NCBI GenBank assembly: GCA_016584305.1
Contig: JACEEZ010006407.1
Location: forward strand, 68,501-132,500
Source of the DNA: Chionoecetes opilio
Lineage: Eukaryota > Arthropoda > Malacostraca > Decapoda > Majidae
Reading direction: 5' to 3'
Length of the DNA: 64,000 nucleotides
In this document: piece after piece, positions 47,601 through 53,440 of the stretch
Layout of the letters: each line of letters begins with the position of its first letter
Position numbering within the stretch: the first letter of the stretch is position 1
Program-made: the position numbers and the translations under genes
Notes under the pieces: generated by a model
Told to the model about the DNA's origin: nothing
The model's input: only the letters and a program-made list of their open reading frames with translations
The model's database searches: none

Positions 47601-49375
47601 ATAAACTTACACCTCAATATCAAAACATACAGACAAGTGTTGCCATACAATGACTCTAATCACTGAACAGTTATCATACCTATTGCTTATACAACAATTC
47701 AGGCTGCAAATTTGTTTCTCATATCAGTGAATTATATATCTATAAAAAAAACCTCTAAAATTAGTGATTCGCAATGGACACTTGATAAGTTTCTCAGAAT
47801 CTGTGAAGGTAAACAGACGCCGGACTCCCACCTGTGTAGGGAATTTTGGTGAAATAGTGTATGAAATACCTAAACATTTTTCTAAATCTATCAATAGTAA
47901 ATTAAATACATAAAACATATTTTCTAATTCCATCAGAAAAAAGGGAAATTTTATTTTACTGAGCATCACTGATTTTGAGAACAAAACTTTATTTTCCTGA
48001 ATAGTTTTAATGTGTTTTGAATTAGTCTGGCACTTAATCGTTTTTGGCGGAAATCAATGTTTGTTTTCAGGTGTGGGCGCTCCTCCCGGCCAACCCCGCT
48101 CCGCTTCGCAATGCTGTAGTATTGATCAGATTTTTCTTGATATCATGTTAAGCTCGGGTCCCACTCTGAGGTTACGGGGCCACGTCAACCCACGTTAGAG
48201 AAAATTGCCTGACACTGGTTGACACAGAAATTTTTTCGCGTCAATCACGTCAGCCTGAACGCCACGTCAGCAACGTTAATGCCTCGTCAGCCACGTCATG
48301 GCCACGACACTGCCAGGTCACTTGTCCAGGGTAACTGACGTGGGCTGACGCAACAATATTTTTATTTTTTCATAAATCTCACCACGTCAGGAGGAGGCCT
48401 CGTTTGCCTGCGTTAACCCGCATTACCATAACAGTCAGGACCATGTCAAGTGGTGTTTTTAACTTTTTACCTGGTTAACTTGGCCCCGTAATCTCATAAT
48501 GGGACCCGGGCTTTACTAAATCAAACCCCACGTCTAACATAACCTGGGGTTATAATGGACGAGAGTTTCGCGGTCGTTTTCAGAAACACCGACTATTTTT
48601 TCTTGGCCTACAATAGGTACTTGTTCTAATGGAGATGGTTTTATTTTGCGCAAACCCATAAAACAAAAAATAACAAAAAAAAGGTATACTTTGTGGTTAA
48701 GGTTAGGTTAGGTTTCATTAAAACCTATAAGGTTAGGTTAGGTTTCATTAAAACCTATAAGGTTAGGTTAGGTTTCATTAAAACCTATAAGGTTAGGTTA
48801 GGTTTCATTAAAACCTTTACGGTTAGGTTAGGTTTAATTTTTTTCTCATTTTTTTTTTTTCCCCGCAAAATAAAACTATCTCCATTAGAACAAGCACCTA
48901 TTGTAGTCCAAGAAAAAATAGTCGGTGTCTCTGAGAACGACCGCGAAACTCTCGTCCATTATTACCTAACCTGGTTTAGCCTAACTTATTAACCGTTTTT
49001 GGCTGGCAGAATTATCCAGAAATTCCGTAGGTAGTGTTAAGTAACAGGAACTACCTCGTGTAGATCTCCCAGCCTCTTGTAGCTTATTCACATCACCCTT
49101 AACACACATATAGCTACAAACATAAGGAAATAACGTAAGTCATGAGTAATAACCCGAATAACCATGAGTCTGGGCGAGTCAAATCCCCCGACCATCGCGG
49201 CAAGTCTTGATTCACGAGCCTGTAGCGTGAGTCAGGCAGCAGGAGGCAGGTCACCGCAGCCTGCACGTCTTATAATAGGTCACATACAGGAGATATACAC
49301 GGCAAAGACCCGTATGACAGACCTGTGTGGCGCCGATAACAGTCGTAGGATCGCCGGCCGGAGGAAGGCAGCCAT
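30857..49375 (-). CDS. mRpS31: Mitochondrial small-subunit ribosomal protein mS31, 7 coding exons
   Basis: Coding exons in order: 49375-49323, 47068-46690, 45926-45809, 43705-43570, 41870-41703, 40326-40103 and 31098-30857. Together they make 1320 nt, giving 439 aa plus stop. Every intron has GT/AG ends and all six phases fit. The protein starts with a basic amphipathic targeting peptide ([18 protein letters not shown]) and continues through a low-complexity linker. The conserved C-terminal half contains [63 protein letters not shown] and [16 protein letters not shown], which is recognisably MRPS31. mS31 is a metazoan-specific component of the mitoribosomal small subunit made in the cytosol and imported into the matrix. 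Human MRPS31 is somewhat shorter; the extra length here is the exon 2 linker. The start ATG at 49375 has a good context (AAACCATGG). Introns are packed with transposons and splice-flank repeats. Confidence 0.95.
31351..31372 (-). repeat. Copy of the exon 7 acceptor inside intron 6
   Basis: In transcript sense CACTACAG|GTCTGGAGGAGAAG copies the true exon 7 junction CTCTACAG|GTCTTGAGGAGGAGAAG, about 270 bases upstream of it. It keeps AG and the first exon bases. Confidence 0.75.
31373..32175. other. Intron 6 sequence, no feature recognised
   Basis: AT-rich intron with a poly-A/GA tract at 31577-31625. The 60-75-codon frames here are not supported as exons. Confidence 0.5.
32176..32345 (+). repeat. 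23-bp tandem repeat, about 7-8 copies
   Basis: Nearly identical units of AGATCTATAATTCTCATTG plus TATA, within intron 6. Confidence 0.97.
32601..32681. repeat. Two adjacent perfect hairpins
   Basis: AACATAACCACAT…ATGTGGTTATGTT (32601-32629) and TAAGAATGCCACA…TGTGGCATTCTTA (32651-32681) are short palindromes. The first arm is partly repeated between them (AACCACATGATATGTGG). Possibly a tiny foldback remnant in intron 6. Confidence 0.8.
32785..33120 (+). mobile_element. tRNA-derived SINE, family B, full copy
   Basis: The head GGCGGTAGCAGAGTGGTTAG has an A box and GAGTTCGATCCC a B box. The layout resembles a tRNA with a long variable arm (Ser/Leu-type). A roughly 260-base body follows (CATGGGAGGACACAGGGGG, ATGAGCCTCTAAT) and matches 19562-19768. 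Inserted in intron 6 of mRpS31, antisense to it. Confidence 0.88.
33232..33607 (-). repeat. Cluster of exon 6 donor copies, left flank of satellite
   Basis: In transcript sense, AACGAGATAG|GTGACG (33232-33256), AATGAGATCG|GTAAGG (33294-33314) and AACGAGATAG|GTGATA (33581-33607) copy the end of exon 6 plus its donor. They are preceded by TTCCCTATAGAC-type sequence and separated by TTTAACGTCAGG/ATCTTTCTGTTTA modules. Further weaker copies lie at 32430-32455 and 32570-32590. Confidence 0.8.
33624..38972 (-). repeat. 25-bp satellite of joined acceptor/donor motifs, about 214 units
   Basis: The plus-strand unit is ACAGAAAGATAATGATGCC plus TTACCT. On the mRpS31 sense strand each unit reads ATTATCTTTCTGTAG|GTAAGG. 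Main variants are ATAATGATGCC, ATAATGATGCG, ATAATGAAGCC and ATGATGAAGCC, arranged in blocks. Between about 34000 and 35300 the GCG, AAGCC and GATGCC types tend to cycle in a 75-bp higher-order pattern. The copy number is span divided by 25. It lies wholly within intron 6 and is flanked on both sides by longer modules from which it clearly derives. Confidence 0.97.
39038..39916 (+). mobile_element. piggyBac-type MITE (TTAA), copy b, interrupted
   Basis: TTAACCCCTTGAGGCCCAGA at the left and ATCTGGGCGTGAAGGGGTTA at the right, with intact TTAA flanks. It is split by the 659-bp element at 39156-39814. Without that insert it is about 218 bp, like the other copies. Confidence 0.88.
39156..39814. mobile_element. 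Tc1/mariner-type TIR element nested in a MITE
   Basis: Perfect TIRs CCGTAGATAACAGTGAAGTC then GCCA at both ends, flanked by TA (39154-39155 and 39815-39816). Copy a of the host MITE gives the empty site GTCCACTAGCTAAT. The word GTGAAGTCGCCA or its complement recurs internally near 39345, 39380, 39412 and 39772. A roughly 55-base internal stretch (TACATCCATGATTTCAGGA) is shared with 54331-54382. No transposase. Confidence 0.88.
40103..40326 (-). CDS. mRpS31: mRpS31 exon 6
   Basis: 224 nt for split codon 285 (Arg) and residues 286-359 ([17 protein letters not shown] to [10 protein letters not shown]) plus one base. The acceptor is CTCTGCCAG and the donor GATAG|GTGAGG. Its last 25 bases and donor are the parent of repeated copies in intron 6. 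Confidence 0.96.
40401..40689 (+). repeat. 21-bp tandem repeat, about 14 copies
   Basis: Unit GATATGGCAACTTATAGGGA plus A. It lies in intron 5 just upstream (in transcription) of exon 6. The 21-bp period keeps frames open on both strands, which creates spurious repeat proteins. Confidence 0.97.
40690..41490 (+). repeat. GGTTAATAGGAGT tandem array
   Basis: Variable units of GGTTAATAGGGGTGAATAGG or AGTTAATAGGAGTAA with GTTATA. In transcript sense this is pyrimidine-rich (CTCCTATTAACC) and ends about 70 bases before the exon 6 acceptor. There a related single copy (GGGTTAAATAGGGTAATAGG) is present. Confidence 0.95.
41560..41680 (+). repeat. (GA)n and poly-G tract
   Basis: GA repeats with GAGGA interruptions, then a run of about 18 G, located 20-140 bases downstream of the exon 5 donor in intron 5. 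Confidence 0.95.
41703..41870 (-). CDS. mRpS31: mRpS31 exon 5
   Basis: 168 nt for split codon 229 (Ser) and residues 230-284. It starts [14 protein letters not shown] and ends in a proline/arginine/histidine-rich stretch. The acceptor is CTCTCTGCACAG and the donor CACAG|GTGGGT. A poly-C (G-run on plus) and GA array lies just downstream in intron 5. Confidence 0.93.
41900..42112 (-). mobile_element. piggyBac-type MITE (TTAA), copy c
   Basis: Starts TTAACCCCTTCACGCCCAGA and ends GGGCCTCAAGGGGTTAA. In intron 4 of mRpS31, same orientation as copy d. Confidence 0.9.
42270..42470 (+). repeat. Intron 4 duplicated segment, empty-site copy
   Basis: Matches 43088-43480 (TTAACTATTTTAACCCACAT, ACACCTTCTACCACTA, GCAACACAGGCTCCTTCC, CCATGCATTCCAAAATAAAA). 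It lacks the palindromic MITE present in the other copy. Confidence 0.88.
42615..42742 (-). repeat. Dispersed CAGGAACTACCACG repeat, long copy
   Basis: One of the longer copies. It includes the distal part CACCTTTCATCCCCATCC and TTTGTCTAGCCTCCTTTT, and then receives piggyBac-type copy d at its TTAA. Confidence 0.8.
42743..42954 (-). mobile_element. piggyBac-type MITE (TTAA), copy d
   Basis: TTAACCCCTTCACGCCCAGA to GGGCCTCAAGGGGTTAA, both TTAA intact, inserted into the distal end of the dispersed repeat just before it. Confidence 0.92.
43088..43480 (+). repeat. Intron 4 duplicated segment, MITE-bearing copy
   Basis: Second copy of 42270-42470 with the palindromic element at 43147-43347 inserted at CACTA. 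The flanking sequence GGTCTCCAGTGTG, which lies next to exon 4, is also duplicated at about 43050-43070. The duplication may therefore have included exon-adjacent intron. Confidence 0.88.
43147..43347. mobile_element. Palindromic MITE, TA target duplication
   Basis: Arms of about 85 bp, nearly perfect: TAGTCTATTCACTTAAGCTG and TTGGGAGCTGCTCGATGCC through AAGGACGTCGCTGATTGGCT. They are separated by a short GT/GGT-rich loop. TA flanks both ends. The paralogous segment at 42270-42470 is the empty site. Confidence 0.9.
43570..43705 (-). CDS. mRpS31: mRpS31 exon 4
   Basis: 136 nt for split codon 184 (Asp) and residues 185-228 ([31 protein letters not shown]). The acceptor is CCCTCACAG and the donor CTCAG|GTCAGT. 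The AVAESLGG…ESELL pattern is characteristic of MRPS31. Confidence 0.94.
43957..44199. mobile_element. MITE with CTCGTATTCGTAGTCAC ends
   Basis: Left CTCGTATTCGTAGTCACATA and right TATGTGACTACGAATACGGG are inverted repeats, and the next bases (CCATGATTG…CGTGGT) also pair. In intron 3. Target duplication not clear. Confidence 0.7.
44381..45566. mobile_element. Long inverted-repeat element with repeated arm unit
   Basis: The outer ends share CAAAGACTACTCTATACTGG and ACTTGCTACTC in inverted orientation, then GAGGCCAGTTTTGCGATTCC. Inside, a unit of about 300 bp is present once in one orientation (44500-44800) and twice in the other (44810-45110 and 45140-45445). This gives a large potential hairpin centred near 44805. 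A further single copy is at 12295-12598. It lies in intron 3, with no ORF. Confidence 0.85.
45668..45770 (-). repeat. Two copies of exon 3 donor in intron 3
   Basis: CTGAGCTGGGTGAGCC (45668-45686 and 45749-45770, transcript sense) repeat the exon 3 junction CTGAGCTGG|GTGAGT at 45801-45822. GT is preserved in both. Confidence 0.8.
45809..45926 (-). CDS. mRpS31: mRpS31 exon 3
   Basis: 118 nt for residues 145-183 ([20 protein letters not shown] to PPEPEL) plus one base. The acceptor is CTCCCACCCAG|G and the donor CTGG|GTGAGT. The exon end plus donor is repeated twice more in the downstream intron (see findings). Confidence 0.93.
46033..46640. mobile_element. Harbinger-like element with MADF-like remnant, TAA duplication
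   Basis: TIRs AGGCCGTGTCACACGAG and (right, reversed) AGGCCGTGTCACATGGAC, with TTTTCCGGCATCTTTTGGTA further in. TAA at 46030-46032 and 46641-46643. A minus-strand frame (46427-46125) reads [20 protein letters not shown] then [11 protein letters not shown], which resembles the start of a MADF domain. PIF/Harbinger elements encode a Myb/SANT- or MADF-type DNA-binding protein beside the transposase, so this is likely a deletion derivative that kept part of that second gene. In intron 2 of mRpS31. Confidence 0.78.
46690..47068 (-). CDS. mRpS31: mRpS31 exon 2 (low-complexity linker)
   Basis: 379 nt: one base completing codon 18, then residues 19-144. The acceptor is TTTCTCTCTCAG|G and the donor AAT|GTGAGC. 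It contains a run of four to five VKAEGGS repeats (about residues 86-119, 21-bp units on DNA) followed by a basic helix ([18 protein letters not shown]). Confidence 0.92.
46770..46866 (-). repeat. Coding 21-bp minisatellite in mRpS31 exon 2
   Basis: About four and a half units. The plus-strand unit is TGACACTTCCACCTTCTGCC plus T, coding GSVKAEG. Units differ by single bases (one encodes ESG). Period 21 keeps the frame, so the linker length may vary between individuals. Confidence 0.93.
47095..47345 (+). repeat. 32-bp repeats and exon 2 acceptor copies
   Basis: GACTGACTGGGTTAAAGACT with GACTAGGAAACT repeats four to five times. At 47232-47265 and 47300-47338 the block GAGACTTTATGGTTCCT, next to the exon 2 acceptor at 47069-47105, is copied. 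The second copy keeps an acceptor-like TGTTTTCTCCTCAG in transcript sense. Confidence 0.88.
47346..48147. other. Intron 1 sequence, no feature recognised
   Basis: AT-rich; two related phrases, GTACCAAAATATACCTGTGAC and GTACCAAAATTAATCTGAGAC (about 47348 and 47538), followed by TTTACAATGTTAAAT-type words, suggest an old duplication. No coding signal. Confidence 0.45.
48151..48512. mobile_element. Harbinger-like MITE, TTA duplication
   Basis: TIRs AGCTCGGGTCCCACTCTGAG and (right, reversed) AGCCCGGGTCCCATTATGAG, continuing GTTACGGGGCCA. TTA at 48148-48150 and 48513-48515. The interior has many CACGTCA words. Its tip resembles the AGCCCGGTTCCCA tip of the 11983/50792 family. In intron 1. Confidence 0.88.
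48553..48961. mobile_element. TIR element with TTAGG repeats in its loop, TTA duplication
   Basis: 98-bp arms: left TAATGGACGAGAGTTTCGCG (48553) and right CGCGAAACTCTCGTCCATTA (to 48961), nearly identical throughout. TTA flanks both ends (48550-48552 and 48962-48964). The loop holds five copies of a 30-bp unit, AAGGTTAGGTTAGGTTTCAT plus TAAAACCTAT. A partial relative with a longer pure TTAGG tract is at 2375-2567. Confidence 0.9.
49028..49095 (+). repeat. Dispersed CAGGAACTACCACG repeat, copy
   Basis: Copy with GTAGTGTTAAGTAACAGGA and CTCCCAGCCTCTTGTAGCTT, in intron 1 antisense to mRpS31. Confidence 0.8.
49323..49375 (-). CDS. mRpS31: mRpS31 exon 1 (targeting peptide)
   Basis: Encodes residues 1-17 ([17 protein letters not shown]) and two bases of codon 18, then donor CAG|GTCTGT. 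The two-base overhang is completed by the single leading G of exon 2 to give Arg, which supports the join across a 2.25-kb intron. Confidence 0.85.
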
Positions 49376-49540
49376 GGTTTGTTGTGGTGTTGTAGGAGAG
49401 CTTGATCTTACGTCTTCTTGAGCCTTCTCAGGTGCCGTTGGCTCCTCCCGTCCGTCGCTGCCTGGAGTGCCGCGCCAGGGCCAGAGTACCGAGCGCCAGG
49501 AAGCAATTCGTCAGTTCATGTTCTTCAAATTCGCAGCCCT
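49376..49540 (-). promoter_or_regulatory. Probable mRpS31 5' UTR/promoter region
   Basis: Immediately upstream of the start codon, moderately GC-rich, with no TATA box seen, as is usual for nuclear genes of mitochondrial ribosomal proteins. The transcription start cannot be placed from sequence. The GC-rich array at 49545-50175 lies directly upstream. Confidence 0.35.
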
Positions 49541-49544
49541 GTGC

Positions 49545-50175
49545 AGGCCGTGCCCGCCTTGCTGCCCCTGGCAGGCCTGCCAGGGGCAGCGCGGCGGGCA
49601 TGGCCTTCCAGGGGCAGCGCGGCGGGCAGTGCGGCGGGCACGGCCTGCCAGGGGCAGCGCGGCGGGCAGTGCGGCGGGCACGGCCTGCCAGGGGCAGCGC
49701 GGCGGGCAGTGCGGCGGGCACGGCCTGCCAGGGGCAGCGCGGGGGCAGTGCGGCGGGCACGGCCTGCCACGGGCAGTGCGGCGGCAGTGCGGTGGCACGC
49801 GCGGTGGGCAGTGCAGCGGGCACGGCTGCCAGGGGCAGCGCGGGGGGCGGGCTGGCACGGCCTGCCAGGGCAGCGCGGCGGACAGCGCAGCGGGCACGCC
49901 GGCCTAGCATGGGGCAGCGCGGCGCAGCGAGCCGGCCACGATAGCAGCGCGTGCGGCCGCAGCGGCACTGCCTGAGGGCCACATGGGCAGGCGGCCCGCG
50001 CACGCGAGGCGGGCCTCGGCAGGCGTGCCCGCCGCACTGCCTGCTGCGCTGCCCCTGGCAGGCCGTGCCCGCCGCGCTGCCCCTGACAGGCCGTGCCCGC
50101 CGCGCTGCCCCTGGCAGGCCGTGCCCGCCACGCTGCCCCTGGCAGGCCGTGCCCACCGCGCTGCCCCCATTCTGC
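49545..50175. repeat. GC-rich 40-bp tandem array with inverted partner
   Basis: 49560-49915 holds about eight degenerate 40-bp units (GGCCTGCCAGGGGCAGCGCG then GCGGGCAGTGCGGCGGGCAC). 50015-50165 holds four shorter units of the reverse complement (CGCGCTGCCCCTGGCAGGCC). The two can pair into a long hairpin. Long open frames in all six frames are a composition effect. Position, just upstream of mRpS31, makes it a CpG-island-like region. Confidence 0.9.
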
Positions 50176-50327
50176 CCAGAACCTCCTACTAGATGTTGCT
50201 GCAAGGAGTGCTGCCCGGAGGCTTCATGTCCCTGCGAACCCAAACTTGTGACACAAAACACCAACGTTTAGATCTCGGTGGGGCAGACGCGGCAGGAGCG
50301 CAGTGATTAATTGTCAGAAGCAATTAA

Positions 50328-50445
50328 GACCTATATATCTAAGAATAGGGAATAAGACCTATATATCTAAGAATAGGGAATAAGACCTTTATATCTAAGA
50401 ATAGGGAATAATTAAGACTTATATATATTACAATATATAGGTCTT
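50328..50445 (+). repeat. 31-bp tandem repeat, about 3.5 copies
   Basis: Units of AAGACCTATATATCTAAGAA plus TAGGGAATA, followed by a short inverted remnant (ATATATAGGTCTT). Confidence 0.9.
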
Positions 50446-50779
50446 GGTAAGGAGCCGCAATAATGCTAGCTAGGTATATATGCATCCGACTGTAACACAG
50501 GCTGACATGTGCACGCGGCAACGGCTTTTGTGAATCAGTACACTTTTCTGATTCATGTTTTATCATAAAAATCCCCAGCAACACTATCCATTCTCTCCCT
50601 GTCCTTTCAACCCCATCGTTCTTTTCGCCTCAGTCGGAATCCCTTGCATCAACTCCATTCTGTCTCTATCACACTTTTCTATTTCAAGGAGGCTAGACAG
50701 TGTTATGCTTATGGATGGGGATAAAAGGTGGATGCAGGTATAAGTGTTAATTTTGAATTTTGCAACCGTCTGCCACCGT

Positions 50780-51118
50780 AGTGTTAAGTAAAGCCCGGTT
50801 CCCACCTTCCCGCTTGTACGGCCGCCGTACAACAACAAAGACGTCACAATGACGTCACAACAAAGTCTACCGCACCGCCGTACCGCTGTCACGCGTCCCC
50901 GCTACAAAGTTAAATTCAGCCATCTCTTCCGCTCGGCGGTGTCCGCTCGAGCGGAGTTGCCACTGTGCCCAGTTAACCACAAATACATCAGCGGTGATAT
51001 GGTGACGTCATTGTTGTTGTTTGGCGGCCGACAGCGGGAAGGTGGGAACCGGGCTTAACAGGAACTACCACGTGTAGGTCTCCCAGCCTCCTGTAGCTTC
51101 CTGATGTTCGTATGTTTA
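50780..51118 (+). repeat. Dispersed CAGGAACTACCACG repeat split by a MITE
   Basis: GTGTTAAGTAA (50781-50791) is separated from CAGGAACTACCACG (from 51059) by the MITE at 50792-51055. Other copies, for example 26889, show the joined sequence GTGTTAAGTAACAGGAACT. Confidence 0.88.
50792..51055. mobile_element. Harbinger-like MITE (AGCCCGGTTC ends), copy 2
   Basis: 264 bp, about 90% like copy 1 at 11983. TAA at 50789-50791 and 51056-51058. The empty site is available from other copies of the repeat it landed in. Confidence 0.93.
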
Positions 51119-51171
51119 CATTCACAGTATCGCATGTTCTAGTGTTGCATCCTCATCCGTGTCGCACATCT

Positions 51172-51275
51172 AAGAACATAAGAAAATAAGAAAGCTACAA
51201 GAGGCCGCGAGACCTACACGAGTTACTAGTTCCTGTTACTTAACACTACGGTGGCAGACGGTTGCAAAATTCAGA
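51172..51275 (-). repeat. Dispersed CAGGAACTACCACG repeat, copy
   Basis: Minus-strand copy including the distal block GGTGGCAGACGGTTGCAAAA, which also lies beside the split copy at 50765-50780. The two form an inverted pair about 400 bases apart. Confidence 0.8.
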
Positions 51276-51362
51276 ACACATGTAGAATGTTTCCCTTCCT
51301 GCATGCTACACCTGTCATAGTGTCATACATTCTACCCTTCCTTTCCGCCTTAATCAGCTAGG

Positions 51363-51425
51363 TACAGGAACTACCACGTGTAGCTCTCACGGCCTCTTGT
51401 AGCTTCCTTATGTTCTTATGTTCTT
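51363..51425 (+). repeat. Dispersed CAGGAACTACCACG repeat, copy
   Basis: Short copy beginning ACAGGAACTACCACGTGTAG and ending CTTATGTTCTTATGTTCTTA, with an extended 3' tail. Confidence 0.8.
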
Positions 51426-51429
51426 ACTG

Positions 51430-52077
51430 CATTCCACAAACAAACCTTCGTGCCAATCTTGCGTCTTCCATTCGTTCTAGTCTTTGTAGCTATCTCACTT
51501 TCTATATGTGCGTATATTTTTTTCTCTTCCATCCTACAGTAGAAGCCGATACAAAGCCCCTCAGACAGGAGTATGGGAAAGATAATAGTAATATAATAAT
51601 GATAATGTAAGCGGATGGAAAGAGACAACCTGTGGACTACTATTAAGAGATTAAGTAACTGAGTCGTACTAAAGTGAAGCAACATATATTTCCTCCAAAC
51701 TGCAAACTATTTCCTGAGATGTAAATCAATAATAGTAAAAGAAAAAAAAATCTTACAGGATTAGCAGATTTAAACTTTTAGGCAGGCGTAATTAAATTGA
51801 AACACTACTTGTAACCATCAAGATAAATTCATTGAATTGAACTGAACTAAAGTGAAGCAACATTTATTTCCTACAAACTACTGAGCACTTACATGTAAAT
51901 CAATAATAATTAATTTGATAGAAACCAGTGTCAGATGTGAAGATGTGAAGGTAACTGTATAATATCAAGGACGATGATGAAAGTAGTGTAATCAAGGTAA
52001 CGGAATACACGATCTCAGACCAGGCTATATGGGAATACACTTTTTCCTTATTGTGTAAGATCTACATGTACTCGCTT
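51430..52077. other. No gene recognised
   Basis: AT-rich. AAAGTGAAGCAACATWTATTTCC occurs at about 51671 and 51851, suggesting a degenerate duplication of about 180 bp. No coding signal. Confidence 0.45.
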
Positions 52078-53205
52078 CCCAGCCCGTGTCTCCTTCATCA
52101 CCCGTTTTTGTTTTCTTTATTGTCATTTTTGTTATCATCTTTGTTATTATTGCTTCTGTTATCTTGTCCCTTTTATACCTCTTTCTTAGTCTTTTTTATT
52201 TAATTTTGTTATTTTTCTACTATTATCATTAGTTTTTCTTTCATTATTGTTGTTTTATCCATATTATTCAACTGTGTTCAAATATTCTTGGGTGGGAGTG
52301 CCCTGTGGGAGTGCCCTATGGGAGTGCCCTGTGGAAGGTGGTGGTGGTGGAGGGGCATGCAGGGTGCAGTGGGTTGACTCTGGGTGGCGTTTGGGTGCGG
52401 GGACGCGGGTGGCTGTGGGTGGACTCTTATGGTGGTGGTGGAAGTGGAGGTGGAGTGCCAGGGTGGAGTGAGTGGACTCTGGGTGGAGCTGGAGGGCCAG
52501 GGTGGAGTGGGTGGACTCTGGGTGGAGGTGGAGGGCCAGGGTGGAGTGGGTGGACTCTGGGTGGATGTTTAGGTGGCGAGGACGTGGTGGGTGGCTGTGG
52601 TTAACCTTCGCCATATACCGCTACCCAACGCCTCTTCCCGCGCCTGGCTCTCCCTGGCGGTGAATTCCCAGCCCCAGTTTTTTGTCCTGCACGGGTCCTC
52701 ACTCCATCGTAATATCGTTGAAAATATTCTTTGTTGAGATATTCCCACGCATCCAACATAACCCAGTGTAACCTTTCAATGATTTCCCTATTATAGATGT
52801 CGCTTACTTATCCTATTATTATCCTCGCGGCTTTATGGTAGAATATGAAGTAACGGATTCAAACTGTAAAAGCGTAGATATACATGTAGGCTCTCGCTTC
52901 CCAGCCCGTGTCTCCTTCACCACCCGTTTTTGTTTTCTTTATTGTCATTTTTGTTATCACCTTTGTTATTATTGCTTCTGTTATCTTGTCCCTTTTATAC
53001 CTCTTTCTTAGTCTTTTTTATTTAATTTTGTTATTTTTCTACTATTATCATTAGTTTTTCTTTCATTATTGTTGTTTTATCCATATTATTCAACTGTGTT
53101 CAAATATTCTTGGGTGGGAGTGCCCTGTGGGAGTGCCCTGTGGGAGTGCCCTGTGGAAGGTGGTGGTGGTGGAGGGGCATGCAGGGTGGAGTGGGTTGAC
53201 TCTGC
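52078..53205 (+). repeat. Direct duplication of about 300 bp, 820 bp apart
   Basis: 52078-52380 and 52897-53205 are nearly identical (CCCAGCCCGTGTCTCCTTCA, TTTTGTTTTCTTTATTGTCA, CTTGGGTGGGAGTGCCCTGT). Each ends in GTGGGAGTGCCCT repeats. High identity implies a recent event. Confidence 0.92.
52381..52580 (+). repeat. GGTGGACTCTGGGTGGA G-rich repeat
   Basis: About four units of roughly 38-40 bases, AGGGTGGAGTGGGTGGACTC with TGGGTGGAGGTGGAGGGCC. It spans the first copy of the duplication and beyond. Apparent proteins from it are repeat artefacts. Confidence 0.88.
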
Positions 53206-53217
53206 CACCAAATCAAG

Positions 53218-53368
53218 GTAAGTGTACACGGGCAGGTGACGCGGTCACATCGCTAGAACCTGTAATATATATTTTTTAGGTGACTGTAGTGTATTCTGAT
53301 TTCTTACAAGGAAGGAAATTTCGGTGGGGTGGCATGGCCTCCTGCCCCCCCCCGGGTGCGCCGCTGGT
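53218..53368 (-). repeat. Dispersed element (GGGTGCGCC end), copy 1
   Basis: The minus strand reads GGCGCACCCGGGGGG, GGCATGCC-type, CTTGTAAGAAATCAGAATAC, then GATGTGACCGCGTCACCTGC. This matches 62646-62805 on the plus strand. The C/G-run length differs. Class unknown. Confidence 0.75.
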
Positions 53369-53374
53369 GTTAAA

Positions 53375-53440
53375 CAGGAACTACCACGTGTAGGTCTCAC
53401 GGTCTCTCGTAGCTTCCTTATTTCCTTATGTTTCTTATGT
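53375..53440 (+). repeat. Dispersed CAGGAACTACCACG repeat, copy
   Basis: Copy with CAGGAACTACCACGTGTAGG and TCTCACGGTCTCTCGTAGCT, joined directly to the previous element. Confidence 0.8.

Noticed and set aside
49402..50264. Several 130-280-codon frames on both strands
   Set aside because: GC-rich repeat with few stops. Alanine/glycine/arginine composition in every frame means none is preferred.
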